NCBI RefSeq assembly: GCF_001936575.1
Contig: NZ_MSMP01000039.1
Coordinates: forward strand, 1-44,653
Direction of reading: 5' to 3'
Length of the DNA stretch: 44,653 nucleotides
Origin: Tenacibaculum agarivorans
Lineage (GTDB): Bacteria; Bacteroidota; Bacteroidia; Flavobacteriales; Flavobacteriaceae
The notes below the pieces were generated by a model. That model was not told the DNA's origin and searched no databases. It saw only the letters and a list, made by a program, of their open reading frames with translations. Both the position numbers and the translations under genes were made by a program. Below, one piece after another: positions 24,266 to 33,324 of this stretch. Position 1 is the first letter of the stretch. Each line of letters opens with the position of its first letter.

Positions 24266-26428
24266 TTAAAAATCAAATCGATAATTCATTTTAAAAGCTA
24301 CTCCCCAATTGGTTCTATTAAAATTTTGATCAAAATTATCTGTTACTACCAAGTATACATAACTCAAAGGCTTGTATTCCCATTGCAATCTACTATTGAT
24401 ATTAAAATTATTTCGTTGATTATTATACTGTACGTATGTTGTCCAGTTTAAACGATTATTAAAAAATATCTCTCCTGTGAATCTACTCAAGTGAAATGTT
24501 TCTTTTCCTAATTCATGTAAATCAATTGAATTAACATCATGCGATAATTCTAAGTTGGCAAAAGGTAATAGTTGATAATTCACATATATACCTCCTGTAA
24601 TTTTTTCTCCTTCATAAAATTTTCCCTTTTGAATGTTTACTCGATATCGTAATTGTTGATTATTAGCAGAATTATATCCAACTTTTACATTCCAATTATG
24701 ATATCTTTTAGGTAGTAATGCATTTCCATTTCCTAGCACATCAAAACCATATTTTAGATCAATATCATCATAATTTAAGACATAATACACCGCAGAAAAA
24801 TCCTTAAAAAACACTGCAGAATTTAAAAAATGACTCATTTGATTTAAACTACCATCTATATCAAAATAAGAATTATTCTCATAATTCAAATATCGTATTG
24901 AATTCAACTTTTTAGAATCATCATAAAACTTCGTGTATTGTAAATAACTCGTTGTTTGATAGTAGCCTTCTCTAACCAATACATCATTAACAGCATCATA
25001 TGTATACAATCTCGGTGTAAAACCAACATCGGCTATATAATTCTCTTGTACATTTTTAACTGAAAAACCTCCCTGTAGCCCTCTATCATTATAATCAATT
25101 CCCAAATTAAAAAACTTGTTTTTTTCAGAGATATCGTTAGTAAAGCTCATCGCAAGATTTGCTAATCCAATCCATTTATTATCATCTGACTTAAAATTCA
25201 GATTCCCTCCCGCAACTCTGTTATAGTTATTTGCAAAGCTAAAACCATTAGTTTCCTGTCTGTTTATCAAAAAAGCTGTTGCTGTTAATTGTTTTAGTAG
25301 TTGCTGTTCTCCTACTAACACTGTATAATTTTGAGCTTTACTATTTTCATTGTCATTTGTTTGAACATTCAATACCCCTACTCTAGTTTTTTGGGCTACG
25401 TTACCTGATAATTTTAATCCAAATTGAATTTCGTTTTGAGCTCCTATTCTCCTAGAATAAAATGGATTTACATCTGTTGTACCTAAATTCGAGAAGAGAT
25501 CAGCATTTTCTAAAAAGAAATTACGACGCTCAGGAAAGAATACAGAAAAGCGAGATAAATTAGTTACCTGTTGATCTACATCTATTTGTGAAAAATCCGG
25601 ATTAATTGTTGCATCTAACTTTAAAGAAGATGATACGTTATATTGTACATCTAAACTGGGTTTAAAAGTAGTCTCATCATTACTATCAATATTTTGATAG
25701 TTTACAGTTACAGATGGAGTTACTGCAAAACGAGAACGAACTGTTTCAGGTATTTTTTCAACAATAAAACTTCTTGTAAAGCGTAAATCAAACGTTAGAT
25801 AGTTCCTACTTAAATCCGTTAAAATAGTCCAAGAATTATTTTTAATATCTCTTACATAAAATTGTACTCCAAACGTTGTATTTTCCTTATTAAAATTTAG
25901 TGCTTTAAAAGGAATAGCTATTTCATAAACTTTATTATTTCCTATTACTGATGTTTTAGTTTCCCATACAGCATTCCAGCTAAAGTTTAATCCATACCCT
26001 GTTTCATTTCGTTCTACTAAAGCATCTACTTGTGTTCCATATGTATTCACTGCAAATAAATTTCCATTTTGCTGTTGATGTTGTGTGTCTAACACTACAA
26101 TAAATGCATCACTCAAACCAATAGAAACATCTCGTTTTAAGGAACTCACTTGTTGCTTTGATGTACTATCATGATACACCGCTCCTATATATAAAAATTC
26201 ACCATTATGAAATATTTTTACTTCAGTTTGATTCTCTGCCAACCCTTCATCTGTTGGTAGCAGATTATGAAAATTTGAATTAATAGGTATTCCTTCCCAA
26301 ACTTCTTCATTCAATTTCCCATCAATCTCAATAGAAACATCTTTATATACTATTGATGAGTTTTGAGAGAAAACAACTGCATTTAATAAAAAAGCTATAC
26401 TAACTTTTAGTATTTTCATTCTACTCAT
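24266..26428 (-). CDS. DUF5916 outer-membrane protein with CBM9-like domain
   Basis: 720 residues. A signal peptide (MKILKVSIAFLLNAVVFSQ) precedes a CBM9-like sandwich at about residues 25-230 (VSIEIDGKLNEEVWEGIP, then EVKIFHNGEFLYIGAVYHD). The rest is the DUF5916 region: DQQVTNLSRFSVFFPERRNFFLENADLFS and FYSRRIG, followed by many long amphipathic strands up to WGVAFKMNYRFDF, whose terminal Phe fits an outer-membrane barrel. Family function is not established. Two ATG codons are possible, 26428 and 26419. The former overlaps the upstream NTF2-like gene by 8 bp, implying coupling with it. Substrate is unknown, although the CBM9-like head hints at glycan contact. Confidence 0.85.
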   Translation of the reverse strand: MSRMKILKVSIAFLLNAVVFSQNSSIVYKDVSIEIDGKLNEEVWEGIPINSNFHNLLPTDEGLAENQTEVKIFHNGEFLYIGAVYHDSTSKQQVSSLKRDVSIGLSDAFIVVLDTQHQQQNGNLFAVNTYGTQVDALVERNETGYGLNFSWNAVWETKTSVIGNNKVYEIAIPFKALNFNKENTTFGVQFYVRDIKNNSWTILTDLSRNYLTFDLRFTRSFIVEKIPETVRSRFAVTPSVTVNYQNIDSNDETTFKPSLDVQYNVSSSLKLDATINPDFSQIDVDQQVTNLSRFSVFFPERRNFFLENADLFSNLGTTDVNPFYSRRIGAQNEIQFGLKLSGNVAQKTRVGVLNVQTNDNENSKAQNYTVLVGEQQLLKQLTATAFLINRQETNGFSFANNYNRVAGGNLNFKSDDNKWIGLANLAMSFTNDISEKNKFFNLGIDYNDRGLQGGFSVKNVQENYIADVGFTPRLYTYDAVNDVLVREGYYQTTSYLQYTKFYDDSKKLNSIRYLNYENNSYFDIDGSLNQMSHFLNSAVFFKDFSAVYYVLNYDDIDLKYGFDVLGNGNALLPKRYHNWNVKVGYNSANNQQLRYRVNIQKGKFYEGEKITGGIYVNYQLLPFANLELSHDVNSIDLHELGKETFHLSRFTGEIFFNNRLNWTTYVQYNNQRNNFNINSRLQWEYKPLSYVYLVVTDNFDQNFNRTNWGVAFKMNYRFDF

Positions 26429-26846
26429 TATCGTCTACCCTAGTTGCTGTTTTACTTATAATCTCCCAACTTTTTTCAACCTTTTTCAATAAGAATAAAT
26501 CAATATATACCCATTTTCTTTCTGGTCCCGCTATTTCGACTTTTGCAGTTGCAATATCTTTTACAATGTCTATTGCTAACACTTTACCAACACGTCCATT
26601 AAATTCTCCCTTTGCCTTATTTTTAAAAAATCCTGCATACTCTTCGGGGGTATATCGTTTAAACCCGCTTTTTGTAGTTAAGTATAAAGTTGCATTATCC
26701 GCAAAGGCACTTTTAAGTATCTCCAGTTCGTTATAAGAACTCCCTTTAATATAATTTTGAAGTGTTTTTTCTACGTTTTTCAATTCCGATTGCCCATTTG
26801 CAATCTGTGATACAATACAAATAAACGCTATTAAAGCTCGTTTCAT
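26421..26846 (-). CDS. NTF2-like exported protein
   Basis: 141 residues. A signal peptide (MKRALIAFICIVSQIANGQ) precedes a nuclear-transport-factor-2 fold resembling the 'putative lumazine-binding' group: ELKNVEKTLQNYIKGSSYNELEILKSAFADNATLYLTT, YTPEEYAGFFKNKAKGEFNG, IATAKVEIAGPERKWVYIDLFLLKK, and SWEIISKTATRVDD. It overlaps the DUF5916 gene by 8 bp and would be translated first. No catalytic residues can be assigned; the family often has binding rather than enzymatic roles. The nearby membrane-bound AraC gene on the same strand could regulate the pair. Confidence 0.82.
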   Translation of the reverse strand: MKRALIAFICIVSQIANGQSELKNVEKTLQNYIKGSSYNELEILKSAFADNATLYLTTKSGFKRYTPEEYAGFFKNKAKGEFNGRVGKVLAIDIVKDIATAKVEIAGPERKWVYIDLFLLKKVEKSWEIISKTATRVDDNE

Positions 26847-26903
26847 AGTTTTGATTTTAAATTTGATTCAAAACTCTTGAAACTCTACTTCAAATAGATG
26901 ATA

Positions 26904-26934
26904 TTTTATAATTTAGGTGTCCTGAATTATAAAA
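26904..26934. promoter_or_regulatory. Long inverted repeat between AraC gene and NTF2-DUF5916 operon
   Basis: Fourteen-base arms (TTTTATAATTTAGG at 26904-26917 and CCTGAATTATAAAA at 26921-26934) with one mismatched pair and a 3-nt centre. It starts 6 bp after the AraC stop and lies 58 bp upstream of the NTF2-like start. No T-run follows on the minus strand, so an operator or an RNA hairpin are both possible. Confidence 0.4.
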
Positions 26935-26939
26935 CTAGA

Positions 26940-27995
26940 CTATAAAAATTGTTTTTGAAACTGAGATGGAGTCAATCCAACTGTTTTTTTAAACGTAGCA
27001 TAAAAGTTTGATTTAGAAGAAAAACCAGCTTCAAACCCAATAGCTTCCAAAGTCAAATCTTTTCGCTTTTCTAATAACTTCTTAGCTTCCTCAATTCTAT
27101 ACGCATTCATAAAGGCAGCAAAGCTTTTTCCTAGATTATCATTCAATAATTGTGACAATTTGTGAGGTGTAATTTTAATTTCTTTGGCCACATCAGAAAT
27201 TTTAATATCTGTATTTTTATATAATGCTTCTTCTTCAACAAGCTGATTTAATTTTTCAAGTAAACTTTCAGCTTCTGATTCAACTATTTTTTTTGAAGCA
27301 TATTTTTCAGGTATATCCTTAAAAATCTCTTCTCTATTTTTCTTAGACAAAAAGAAAATTAACAATACATAAAAGACAATTGAAAATGTAATCGTTCCTA
27401 CCAAGTATAAATAAAACATTCCTATTAAATATGCTACAAATATTAGTAGATTTGCTATGTACACCCAAATTAACCACAACTCAGAAGTAGTAGTTTCTTC
27501 TGACTTACTAATTAATTTTTTACCTATATTTTTCAGAATAAAACCAGAAGCCACAATGTATATTCCCCAAACAAAATAGATAACATACACGAAATAAGAA
27601 TTCCAAAAACCTTTAGCATATTCATAAGGAAAAATAAAACCTAGAACTGTTATGATTATTCCTAAAATCCCAAAGTTTAGCTTCCATTTAAAAGGAAAAT
27701 CTTTTTTATTTTCTAAAGAAGCTCTTATATAATAAAAGAGACTTACACCTATTAAGAAGCAAGCTGATAACCCTATTTGAATTAGCGTAATATTTCGTTC
27801 TTCTCTAGGAGTGAAAATCACATATAATGATTTACCAATCCTCATACTTAAAAACAATACTAACAGACCAAACAGAAAGTTTTGTACTCTTTTTTCTCTA
27901 TTAAAAAAGAGAAAATATAAGGCAACTAAAAAACCATTAAAAACTCCTAAACCGCAAATAAAGAATAAGATTGGATTATTGAACATAAGAAACAA
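26940..27995 (-). CDS. Membrane-anchored AraC family regulator
   Basis: 351 residues. The first 215 hold seven hydrophobic stretches (for example NPILFFICGLGVFNGFLVALYFLFF, IQIGLSACFLIGVSLFYYI, LNFGILGIIITVLGFIFPY and ITFSIVFYVLLIFFL), so the protein is anchored in the inner membrane. After a linker, residues about 250-351 form an AraC-type double helix-turn-helix: ISDVAKEIKITPHKLSQLLN, then LTLEAIGFEAGFSSKSNFYA and KKTVGLTPSQFQKQFL. Such 7TM-AraC proteins are common in flavobacteria and probably sense a membrane or periplasmic cue. Possible starts are MFLMFNN and MFNN (four codons apart). It lies 94 bp upstream of the NTF2-DUF5916 pair on the same strand, making that pair its likely target. 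Confidence 0.9.
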   Translation of the reverse strand: MFLMFNNPILFFICGLGVFNGFLVALYFLFFNREKRVQNFLFGLLVLFLSMRIGKSLYVIFTPREERNITLIQIGLSACFLIGVSLFYYIRASLENKKDFPFKWKLNFGILGIIITVLGFIFPYEYAKGFWNSYFVYVIYFVWGIYIVASGFILKNIGKKLISKSEETTTSELWLIWVYIANLLIFVAYLIGMFYLYLVGTITFSIVFYVLLIFFLSKKNREEIFKDIPEKYASKKIVESEAESLLEKLNQLVEEEALYKNTDIKISDVAKEIKITPHKLSQLLNDNLGKSFAAFMNAYRIEEAKKLLEKRKDLTLEAIGFEAGFSSKSNFYATFKKTVGLTPSQFQKQFL

Positions 27996-28299
27996 AATCT
28001 GACTTTTAACTATAAATTATATTAGCGTAAATAACAATAATACTATTAATTTTTGATGCAGTAAATTTAATTACTTCACTATTTATTACGTATAAAATTA
28101 GGTGTTTTATATACAATACTAAAATCTCTATTCTAGCCATCACATACCGAAATATATATCATTTATAATTAAATAGTTAACATTCCATTTTAACACTAAC
28201 TATCGTTTTTAGTTTTAATTTAACTTTTATCCTTCTGCCTTCCTGTAAACGTTTTGTTTTTGTTTCGACCAAGGAGAGAACTAATTAAAAACAGAACTA
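27996..28299. other. Divergent intergenic region, regulators unassigned
   Basis: About 300 bp between the AraC gene (minus) and the BIG2-DM13 lipoprotein gene (plus). Very AT-rich. A good ribosome-binding-like AAGGAGAG at about 28270 lies too far (26 nt) from the ATG at 28300 to be used without folding. I found no TAnnTTTG element on the plus strand at the expected place and no hairpin with a T-run. Confidence 0.4.
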
Positions 28300-29496
28300 A
28301 TGAAACAGTGGACTATTTTCCTCCTATCACTTATTCTTTTTCAAAGCTGTATTGAAAATGATATTATTGATGATAAGCAAGATGAAGTACTATCGTTTAA
28401 CAACTCAGTTAACGAATTAACGATAAAAGAGACACATCAATATCAAACAAGATTCACCGACAATGTAGGTAAATTAACCTCTCCAACTATTACTTGGTCT
28501 TCTTCTGACGAAAGTGTAATTTCTGTAAATAGTAGTGGATTATTAACTGCTAATGCAATTGGAACTGCTACGGTAACTGCTAAAGTTACTACCGAGGAAG
28601 GAAAAGAAGTTATCAATACAGAAACTATTGAAGTAGTAGCTGCTGAAGAAAAAATAGTCATCTCAAATGTTATTCAAGAGATTATCATCAATAATACACA
28701 TCAATATGCAACAGTTTACACTAATATGCTTAACGATGTGGAAAGTGCAACTGTTAGCTGGAGTAGTTCTGATAATACTATAATCACTGTTTCCAATACA
28801 GGATTAATTACTGCAACAGGTTTAGGTACCGCAACCATAAAAGTTTCAACTACTGGAAGTAGTGGACAAGAAGTATTTTTTGAAGATGAAGTAACTGTAA
28901 CTCCAATTCAAGAAAAATTAAGTATTAATAATCCTATTGTAGAAATTGATATTACTAAAACTCATCAATATAATACAACATACACAGATAATACAGGTAC
29001 GGTGCAAACACCAACTGTTACTTGGAGTAGCTCAGATACAAATATTTTAAGTGTAGACAATAATGGTAAAATCACTGCGATTTCTGCTGGAGAAGCAACT
29101 ATAACCGCTTCTGTTATAGGTTCAACAGGAACTACAATAACCGCTGAAGATATAGTTACCGTAAAAGGCAATAGTAATGAAAAAACAGGTACTATACGAA
29201 CTACTAGTAGCTATGTACTTGAAGGGACCTTTACTTTAAAAGAAATACCAGGCACCAATAACTTAGAATTAGTTATTAATGATAACTACAGAGCTTCTAC
29301 TAGTTTACCTGGTTTGTATTTATACCTAACTAACAATCCTAGCACTGTTAACAATGCTAAAGAAGTAGCTCCTGTCAGCATTTTCAACGGAAGACATACT
29401 TATATCATAGAAAATACAGGAATTAATGATTTCACTCACCTATTATACTGGTGTAAGCCTTTTAAAGTGAAAGTTGGAGAAGCTAAAATTGAATAA
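28300..29496 (+). CDS. BIG2-repeat lipoprotein with DM13 domain
   Basis: 398-residue lipoprotein. The signal MKQWTIFLLSLILFQSC has lipidated Cys17. Three bacterial Ig-like (BIG2) repeats of about 85-90 residues follow, each ending in a motif like SSGLLTANAIGTATVTA, NTGLITATGLGTATIKV or NNGKITAISAGEATITA. The last 105 residues (TGTIRTTSSYVLEGTFTL to the end) look like a DM13 domain. This part includes NLELVINDNYRAS, LPGLYLYLTNNP and the cysteine-bearing HLLYWCKPFKVKVGEA. DM13 has been proposed to carry a redox-active cysteine and to be an electron-transfer module; whether the function holds here is unproven. The next gene starts 4 bp after the stop, giving a lipoprotein-barrel pair. Confidence 0.8.
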   Translation: MKQWTIFLLSLILFQSCIENDIIDDKQDEVLSFNNSVNELTIKETHQYQTRFTDNVGKLTSPTITWSSSDESVISVNSSGLLTANAIGTATVTAKVTTEEGKEVINTETIEVVAAEEKIVISNVIQEIIINNTHQYATVYTNMLNDVESATVSWSSSDNTIITVSNTGLITATGLGTATIKVSTTGSSGQEVFFEDEVTVTPIQEKLSINNPIVEIDITKTHQYNTTYTDNTGTVQTPTVTWSSSDTNILSVDNNGKITAISAGEATITASVIGSTGTTITAEDIVTVKGNSNEKTGTIRTTSSYVLEGTFTLKEIPGTNNLELVINDNYRASTSLPGLYLYLTNNPSTVNNAKEVAPVSIFNGRHTYIIENTGINDFTHLLYWCKPFKVKVGEAKIE

Positions 29497-29500
29497 TCAT

Positions 29501-30361
29501 ATGAGAAAACATATTATACTTACACTCTTAGTTTGTGTATTAGGAAGCAATATTTACGCACAATGGAGTAAAGGAAAAGGTAACGGATATTATAAATTAT
29601 CAGCTTGGTATTTACAATCTGACCAACATTATACAGATACTGGTGCCATAGATTCAAATGCAACAAGAACTCAATTCAACACTAATATTTACGCAGAATA
29701 TGGAATTAGTGATCGTATTGATCTAATTGCTTATGTTCCTTTTTTAACCAGTACTTCTGAAAACAATCAAGTTTCTGGTACTACTGGAGAAGTTATTAGT
29801 GAAGGTGAATCAGTGACGTCTTTTGGAGATATGGATATCGGAATTAATTATGGTTTCTATAAAAAAGGGAATTGGGCTGCTTCTGTAAAACTTTTACTAG
29901 GGTTACCAACTGGAGATGAAAATGCAGGAACAGATGGAAACTTTCAAACTGGTGATGGTGAATTCAATCAATATTTATCTACATCATTAGGGTATAGTAC
30001 TTCTTTACATGGTTTGCCTTTTTATGCTAAATCATACTTAGGATATAATAATAGATCTAAAGGGTTTTCTGATGAATTCAGAACGGGTTTAGAAGCTGGA
30101 ATTAATGTTTTAAATTCTAAACTTTGGTTGATTACTCGTTTAAATATTTTAAAATCATTTAAAAACGGAACCTTAAACGCTGTAAATAGCAATGGAAGTA
30201 TTTTTGCTAATAATATTGAATTTAGCAGCTTTGGATTTGAAGCAGCATACTATTTTACGAAAAATTTAGGAGTTTCTGCTAGTTTTGATTCAGCTTTTAG
30301 TGGTAGCATAATTGCTGCTAATCCTTCATTCTCTGGAGGAATATTTTTAGACATTAAATAA
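29501..30361 (+). CDS. Outer-membrane beta-barrel protein, MetA-phenol-like
   Basis: 287 residues from the ATG at 29501; an upstream in-frame TTG at 29474 would overlap the previous gene and spoil the signal peptide, so it is not used. The signal peptide is MRKHIILTLLVCVLGSNIYAQ. The mature part is all beta: GNGYYKLSAWYLQSDQHY, INIYAEYGISDRIDLIAYVPF-like strands, SFGDMDIGINYGFYK, WAASVKLLLGLPTGDEN and ending in FSGGIFLDIK. The 'YGISDRIDL...Y.PF' and 'G..d..lg..y......w' spacing is typical of PF13557-type barrels. Its tight pairing with a DM13 lipoprotein implies joint work at the outer membrane; the substrate is not known. Confidence 0.75.
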   Translation: MRKHIILTLLVCVLGSNIYAQWSKGKGNGYYKLSAWYLQSDQHYTDTGAIDSNATRTQFNTNIYAEYGISDRIDLIAYVPFLTSTSENNQVSGTTGEVISEGESVTSFGDMDIGINYGFYKKGNWAASVKLLLGLPTGDENAGTDGNFQTGDGEFNQYLSTSLGYSTSLHGLPFYAKSYLGYNNRSKGFSDEFRTGLEAGINVLNSKLWLITRLNILKSFKNGTLNAVNSNGSIFANNIEFSSFGFEAAYYFTKNLGVSASFDSAFSGSIIAANPSFSGGIFLDIK

Positions 30362-30381
30362 GAAAAATACCTCATAATTTT

Positions 30382-30414
30382 AAAAAGCCTTTCTAAATTT
30401 AGAAGGCTTTTTTT
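30382..30414. terminator. Bidirectional terminator
   Basis: Long inverted repeat AAAAAGCCTTTCTAAA at 30382-30397 facing TTTAGAAGGCTTTTT from 30398, with one bulged T and a tight AATT tip. A T-run follows on the plus strand, and A-tracts on the left allow use on the minus strand by the radical SAM gene about 100 bp away. Confidence 0.85.
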
Positions 30415-30513
30415 GTAAAGTAAAATCTTGAAGGGTTTTGAAATTATTTACATCCGCATAAAAATAACTGAAATTCTACAGGCAAAAATTAATGTAGTAT
30501 AAGAAATAAATTC

Positions 30514-31578
30514 TTAAAACAAAGACATTTGATTTGTTTGATTTTTATCAAATAAAGAACAATCCAATGGTGGCAACACACTATCTTTTAAATATAATTT
30601 CCTTGCCAATTGAAATTGCATTGCTATTTGTTCTGCAAACTTACCCTCTCCTCGCATTCGTACCCCAAATCTAGATTCATTTAAAGTTCCATTATGACAA
30701 TCTTCTATTTGATGTAATATTTTATCTGCTCTATCAGGATATGTTTTTCTCACCCATTTAGAAAAAATCTCGCCAATAGCACCATTAAGCCGAACTACTG
30801 TATATGCCACGGATTTTGCTCCCAGTTCACTTATTTTTTTTACTAATGGTAAGATTTCATGATTATTAATTGCTGGGATAATTGGTGCCATCATTACATT
30901 TACTGGAATATCATTTTTTGACAATACTTCAACAGTTTGTAATCTTTTTTTAATACTAGCAGTTCTAGGCTCTAGCGTTTTTCTAGTTTCTTCAGAAAGT
31001 GAAGTAATAGAAATATTGACTCTTACTAAATTTAAACTAGCCAATTCTTTCAAGAGCTCTAAATCTCGAAGTATTAATGCATTTTTAGTTATAATTCCTA
31101 CAGGGTGCTTAAACTTTAAAAAGACCTCAAGAATTTTTCTAGTAATTTGTAGTTTTCTTTCCAAAGGTTGATAGCAATCCGTATTTCCTGAAAGCATAAT
31201 TGGTACAGCTTGCCAATTTCTACTTTTCAGTTTTTTTTCAAGTAATTTATGAGCATTATTCTTGTATAAAATTTTACGTTCAAAATCTAATCCTGCTGAA
31301 TACCCCCAATATTCATGAGAGTTTCTTGCATAGCAGTAAATACATCCATGTTCACAACCCTGATAAGGATTCATTGAAAATGAAGCTCCAATATCTGGAC
31401 TTTTTACTTTGTTGATAATGGTTTTTGGAAATATTTCAAGATACGATGTTTTATTATCGTCTGAGTTCTCATTTTCAATAGCGCAATAGTTTAAAAAATC
31501 ATCTAAGACTTCATAACTATGCTGTAGAAATCTATTATGTGTGTTGTGCTGAGCTCCTCTACCTTTTATATACTCCAT
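30514..31578 (-). CDS. PA0069-family radical SAM protein
   Basis: 354 residues. The radical SAM cluster motif is CEHGCIYC at residues 75-82, so Cys75, Cys79 and Cys82 bind the [4Fe-4S] cluster with the usual CxxxCxxC spacing. The motif is followed by YARNSHEYWGYSAGLDFERKI, as in the PA0069/SplB-like group. The remaining TIM-barrel features are IMLSGNTDCYQPLERKLQIT, GIITKNALILRDLELL and SITSLSEETRKTLEPR. This group is related to spore photoproduct lyase, but in non-sporulating bacteria its function is unknown. It is transcribed alone on the minus strand, with aroC upstream and the terminator at 30382-30414 downstream. Confidence 0.9.
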   Translation of the reverse strand: MEYIKGRGAQHNTHNRFLQHSYEVLDDFLNYCAIENENSDDNKTSYLEIFPKTIINKVKSPDIGASFSMNPYQGCEHGCIYCYARNSHEYWGYSAGLDFERKILYKNNAHKLLEKKLKSRNWQAVPIMLSGNTDCYQPLERKLQITRKILEVFLKFKHPVGIITKNALILRDLELLKELASLNLVRVNISITSLSEETRKTLEPRTASIKKRLQTVEVLSKNDIPVNVMMAPIIPAINNHEILPLVKKISELGAKSVAYTVVRLNGAIGEIFSKWVRKTYPDRADKILHQIEDCHNGTLNESRFGVRMRGEGKFAEQIAMQFQLARKLYLKDSVLPPLDCSLFDKNQTNQMSLF

Positions 31579-31733
31579 AAAATATCATTTTAAATTATTA
31601 TAAAACGAATGATTTTATCGAGAAAAAGTTTTAAAAACTTCGCGATACAACCTCAACAATTTGTTGAAATCACTCTAAAAAGTGGACTAAATTTACATCA
31701 AGTTATGTAAAAAACATAATGATGTTGATAAGT

Positions 31734-32795
31734 TTACGCTTTCCTAACTCTATTCATTAACCAAAAATCTGCCAATACTAAAGCTGTAAGTGCTTCTACA
31801 ACAGGAACCGCTCTTGGAACCACACAAGGGTCATGTCTTCCTTTTCCTTGAATTTCTGTTTCTTCACCTTCAGAATTTATCGTCGGCTGATTTTGCATTA
31901 TGGTCGCTACAGGTTTAAATGCTACTCTAAAATAAATATCCATACCATTTGAAATTCCTCCTTGAATTCCTCCAGATAAATTAGACTGGGTTGTTCCATC
32001 AGCATTAAAAATATCATTATGCTCAGAACCTTGCATTTTTGCGCCACAGAATCCGCTTCCAAATTCAAATCCCTTCACTGCATTTATAGAAAGCATTGCT
32101 TTTCCTAATTCAGCATGCAACTTATGAAAGATAGGTTCTCCCAAACCTACGGGTACATTTTGAGCTACACATGTAATTGTGCCCCCAATAGTGTCACCTG
32201 CTTTTCTAATTTGCTGAATTTTGGTAATCATCTTTTCAGCATATTCTTCATCAGGACATCTTACAATATTATCCTCTGTTTTCGAAAAATCTAAATCTTG
32301 ATATGGTTTTTCTAGAAAAATATCTCCTACAGAAGATGTAAAAGCATTAATTTCTATATGTGCTAATAATTGTTTTGCTAAGGCTCCTGCTACTACCCAA
32401 TTTGCAGTTTCTCTAGCTGATGTTCTACCTCCTCCTCTATGATCTCTTATTCCAAACTTTTTATCGTAAGTGTAATCTGCATGAGATGGTCTATACACAT
32501 TAGTATTGTGGCTATAATCTTTGCTTTTTTGATTTGTATTTCTAATCACAAACCCTATAGGCATACCAGTAGTTTTTCCTTCAAAAATACCTGATAAGAA
32601 TTCAACAGTATCAGGTTCTTTACGTTGTGTAACAATTTTTGATTGTCCAGGTTTACGACGATCTAACTCTTTTTGAATTGCATCAAAATCAACAGTGACA
32701 CCTGCCGGAAAACCATCAATTACTCCACCGATTCCTACTCCATGTGACTCTCCAAAAGTTGATACTCGTAAAATATTTCCAAAGGAATTAAACAT
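31734..32795 (-). CDS. aroC: Chorismate synthase
   Basis: Flavin-dependent enzyme of the shikimate pathway that makes chorismate from 5-enolpyruvylshikimate-3-phosphate by a 1,4-elimination. The 353-residue length is usual. Signatures present are FGESHGVGIGGVIDGFPAG, the RRKPGQSKIVTQRKEPD phosphate-binding region, RPSHADYTYDKKFGIRDHRGGGRTSARET, and GGIQGGISNGMDIYFRVAFKP. In this window chorismate links aroC to menD, which uses isochorismate. The gene is complete and is bounded by intergenic sequence on both sides; no strong terminator was recognised downstream. Confidence 0.97.
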   Translation of the reverse strand: MFNSFGNILRVSTFGESHGVGIGGVIDGFPAGVTVDFDAIQKELDRRKPGQSKIVTQRKEPDTVEFLSGIFEGKTTGMPIGFVIRNTNQKSKDYSHNTNVYRPSHADYTYDKKFGIRDHRGGGRTSARETANWVVAGALAKQLLAHIEINAFTSSVGDIFLEKPYQDLDFSKTEDNIVRCPDEEYAEKMITKIQQIRKAGDTIGGTITCVAQNVPVGLGEPIFHKLHAELGKAMLSINAVKGFEFGSGFCGAKMQGSEHNDIFNADGTTQSNLSGGIQGGISNGMDIYFRVAFKPVATIMQNQPTINSEGEETEIQGKGRHDPCVVPRAVPVVEALTALVLADFWLMNRVRKA

Positions 32796-33236
32796 ACTTC
32801 TTAATTTTAAAACGAATTTAGTTAATTAAGAGAAAAACCAAAGTTTTCCTAGCATAAAAATTGCTTTAATGATTAAAAATATTTTTACAATGTATTTTCC
32901 TTTAGTATATACAGTTATTCTTCTCCTATTAAAAAACCTAGTAAAGCTGAAATTCCTATGTAAATTCTAAAAGAAAAGTTTAAATTAAATATGATGACAC
33001 GATTAGCCCCATTGCCTACATTTGAGAGTACCCTAAAAAAGGTGATGAAATCGTTAGTAATGATATTCTGCCAACAATGCTTTTAATTACTCTTTCTATA
33101 ATTACAAAATAAAAACCTAATACTAAACACATTATAATTATTACTCAAAATTGATTGAAAAAAATCCAAAATTGTTTTCTCTAATTGAAAAAGGTTCTTA
33201 TATTTGCACCCGCAAACGAGTAATCGTTAGTCGACT
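32796..33236. other. Long intergenic region with a possible gene remnant
   Basis: About 440 bp between aroC and tRNA-Ser. The only coding-like signal is on the minus strand, 32915-33082: 55 open codons ending in a hydrophobic tail ISALLGFLIGEE and a stop. It has no ATG, GTG or TTG start in frame after the preceding stop, so at best it is the 3' end of a lost membrane-protein gene. The tRNA promoter occupies the right end. Nothing else is supported. Confidence 0.35.
33172..33206 (+). promoter_or_regulatory. Promoter of tRNA-Ser
   Basis: TTG at 33172-33174, a 24-bp spacer and TATATTTG at 33199-33206, an exact TAnnTTTG. Transcription would start near 33213, 24 nt before the mature tRNA 5' end. 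Confidence 0.6.
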
Positions 33237-33324
33237 GGTGAAATGGCAGAGTGGTCGAATGCGGTGGTCTTGAAAACCATTGACTGTAACAGGTCCGGGG
33301 GTTCGAATCCCTCTTTCACCGCCA
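33237..33324 (+). tRNA. tRNA-Ser (anticodon UGA)
   Basis: 88 nt including an encoded CCA. The acceptor stem GGTGAAA at 33237-33243 pairs with TTTCACC at 33314-33320; G33321 is the discriminator base as expected for serine, and CCA is 33322-33324. The anticodon loop CTTGAAA is at 33269-33275 with TGA at 33271-33273. The long class II variable arm (GACTG...CAGGTC) identifies serine, and the T-arm is GGGGGTTCGAATCCCTC. It is followed at once by a terminator whose left arm begins on the CCA. As the last core feature before an accessory region it is a plausible integration site. Confidence 0.97.

Noticed and set aside
29474..29500. TTG start of the second barrel gene overlapping the DM13 gene
   Set aside because: The ATG at 29501 starts a proper signal peptide; the extra residues are charged and overlap the upstream gene.
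31630..31670. Short palindromes after the aroC stop as a terminator
   Set aside because: Stems are AT-rich, loops too small, and no T-run follows on the minus strand.
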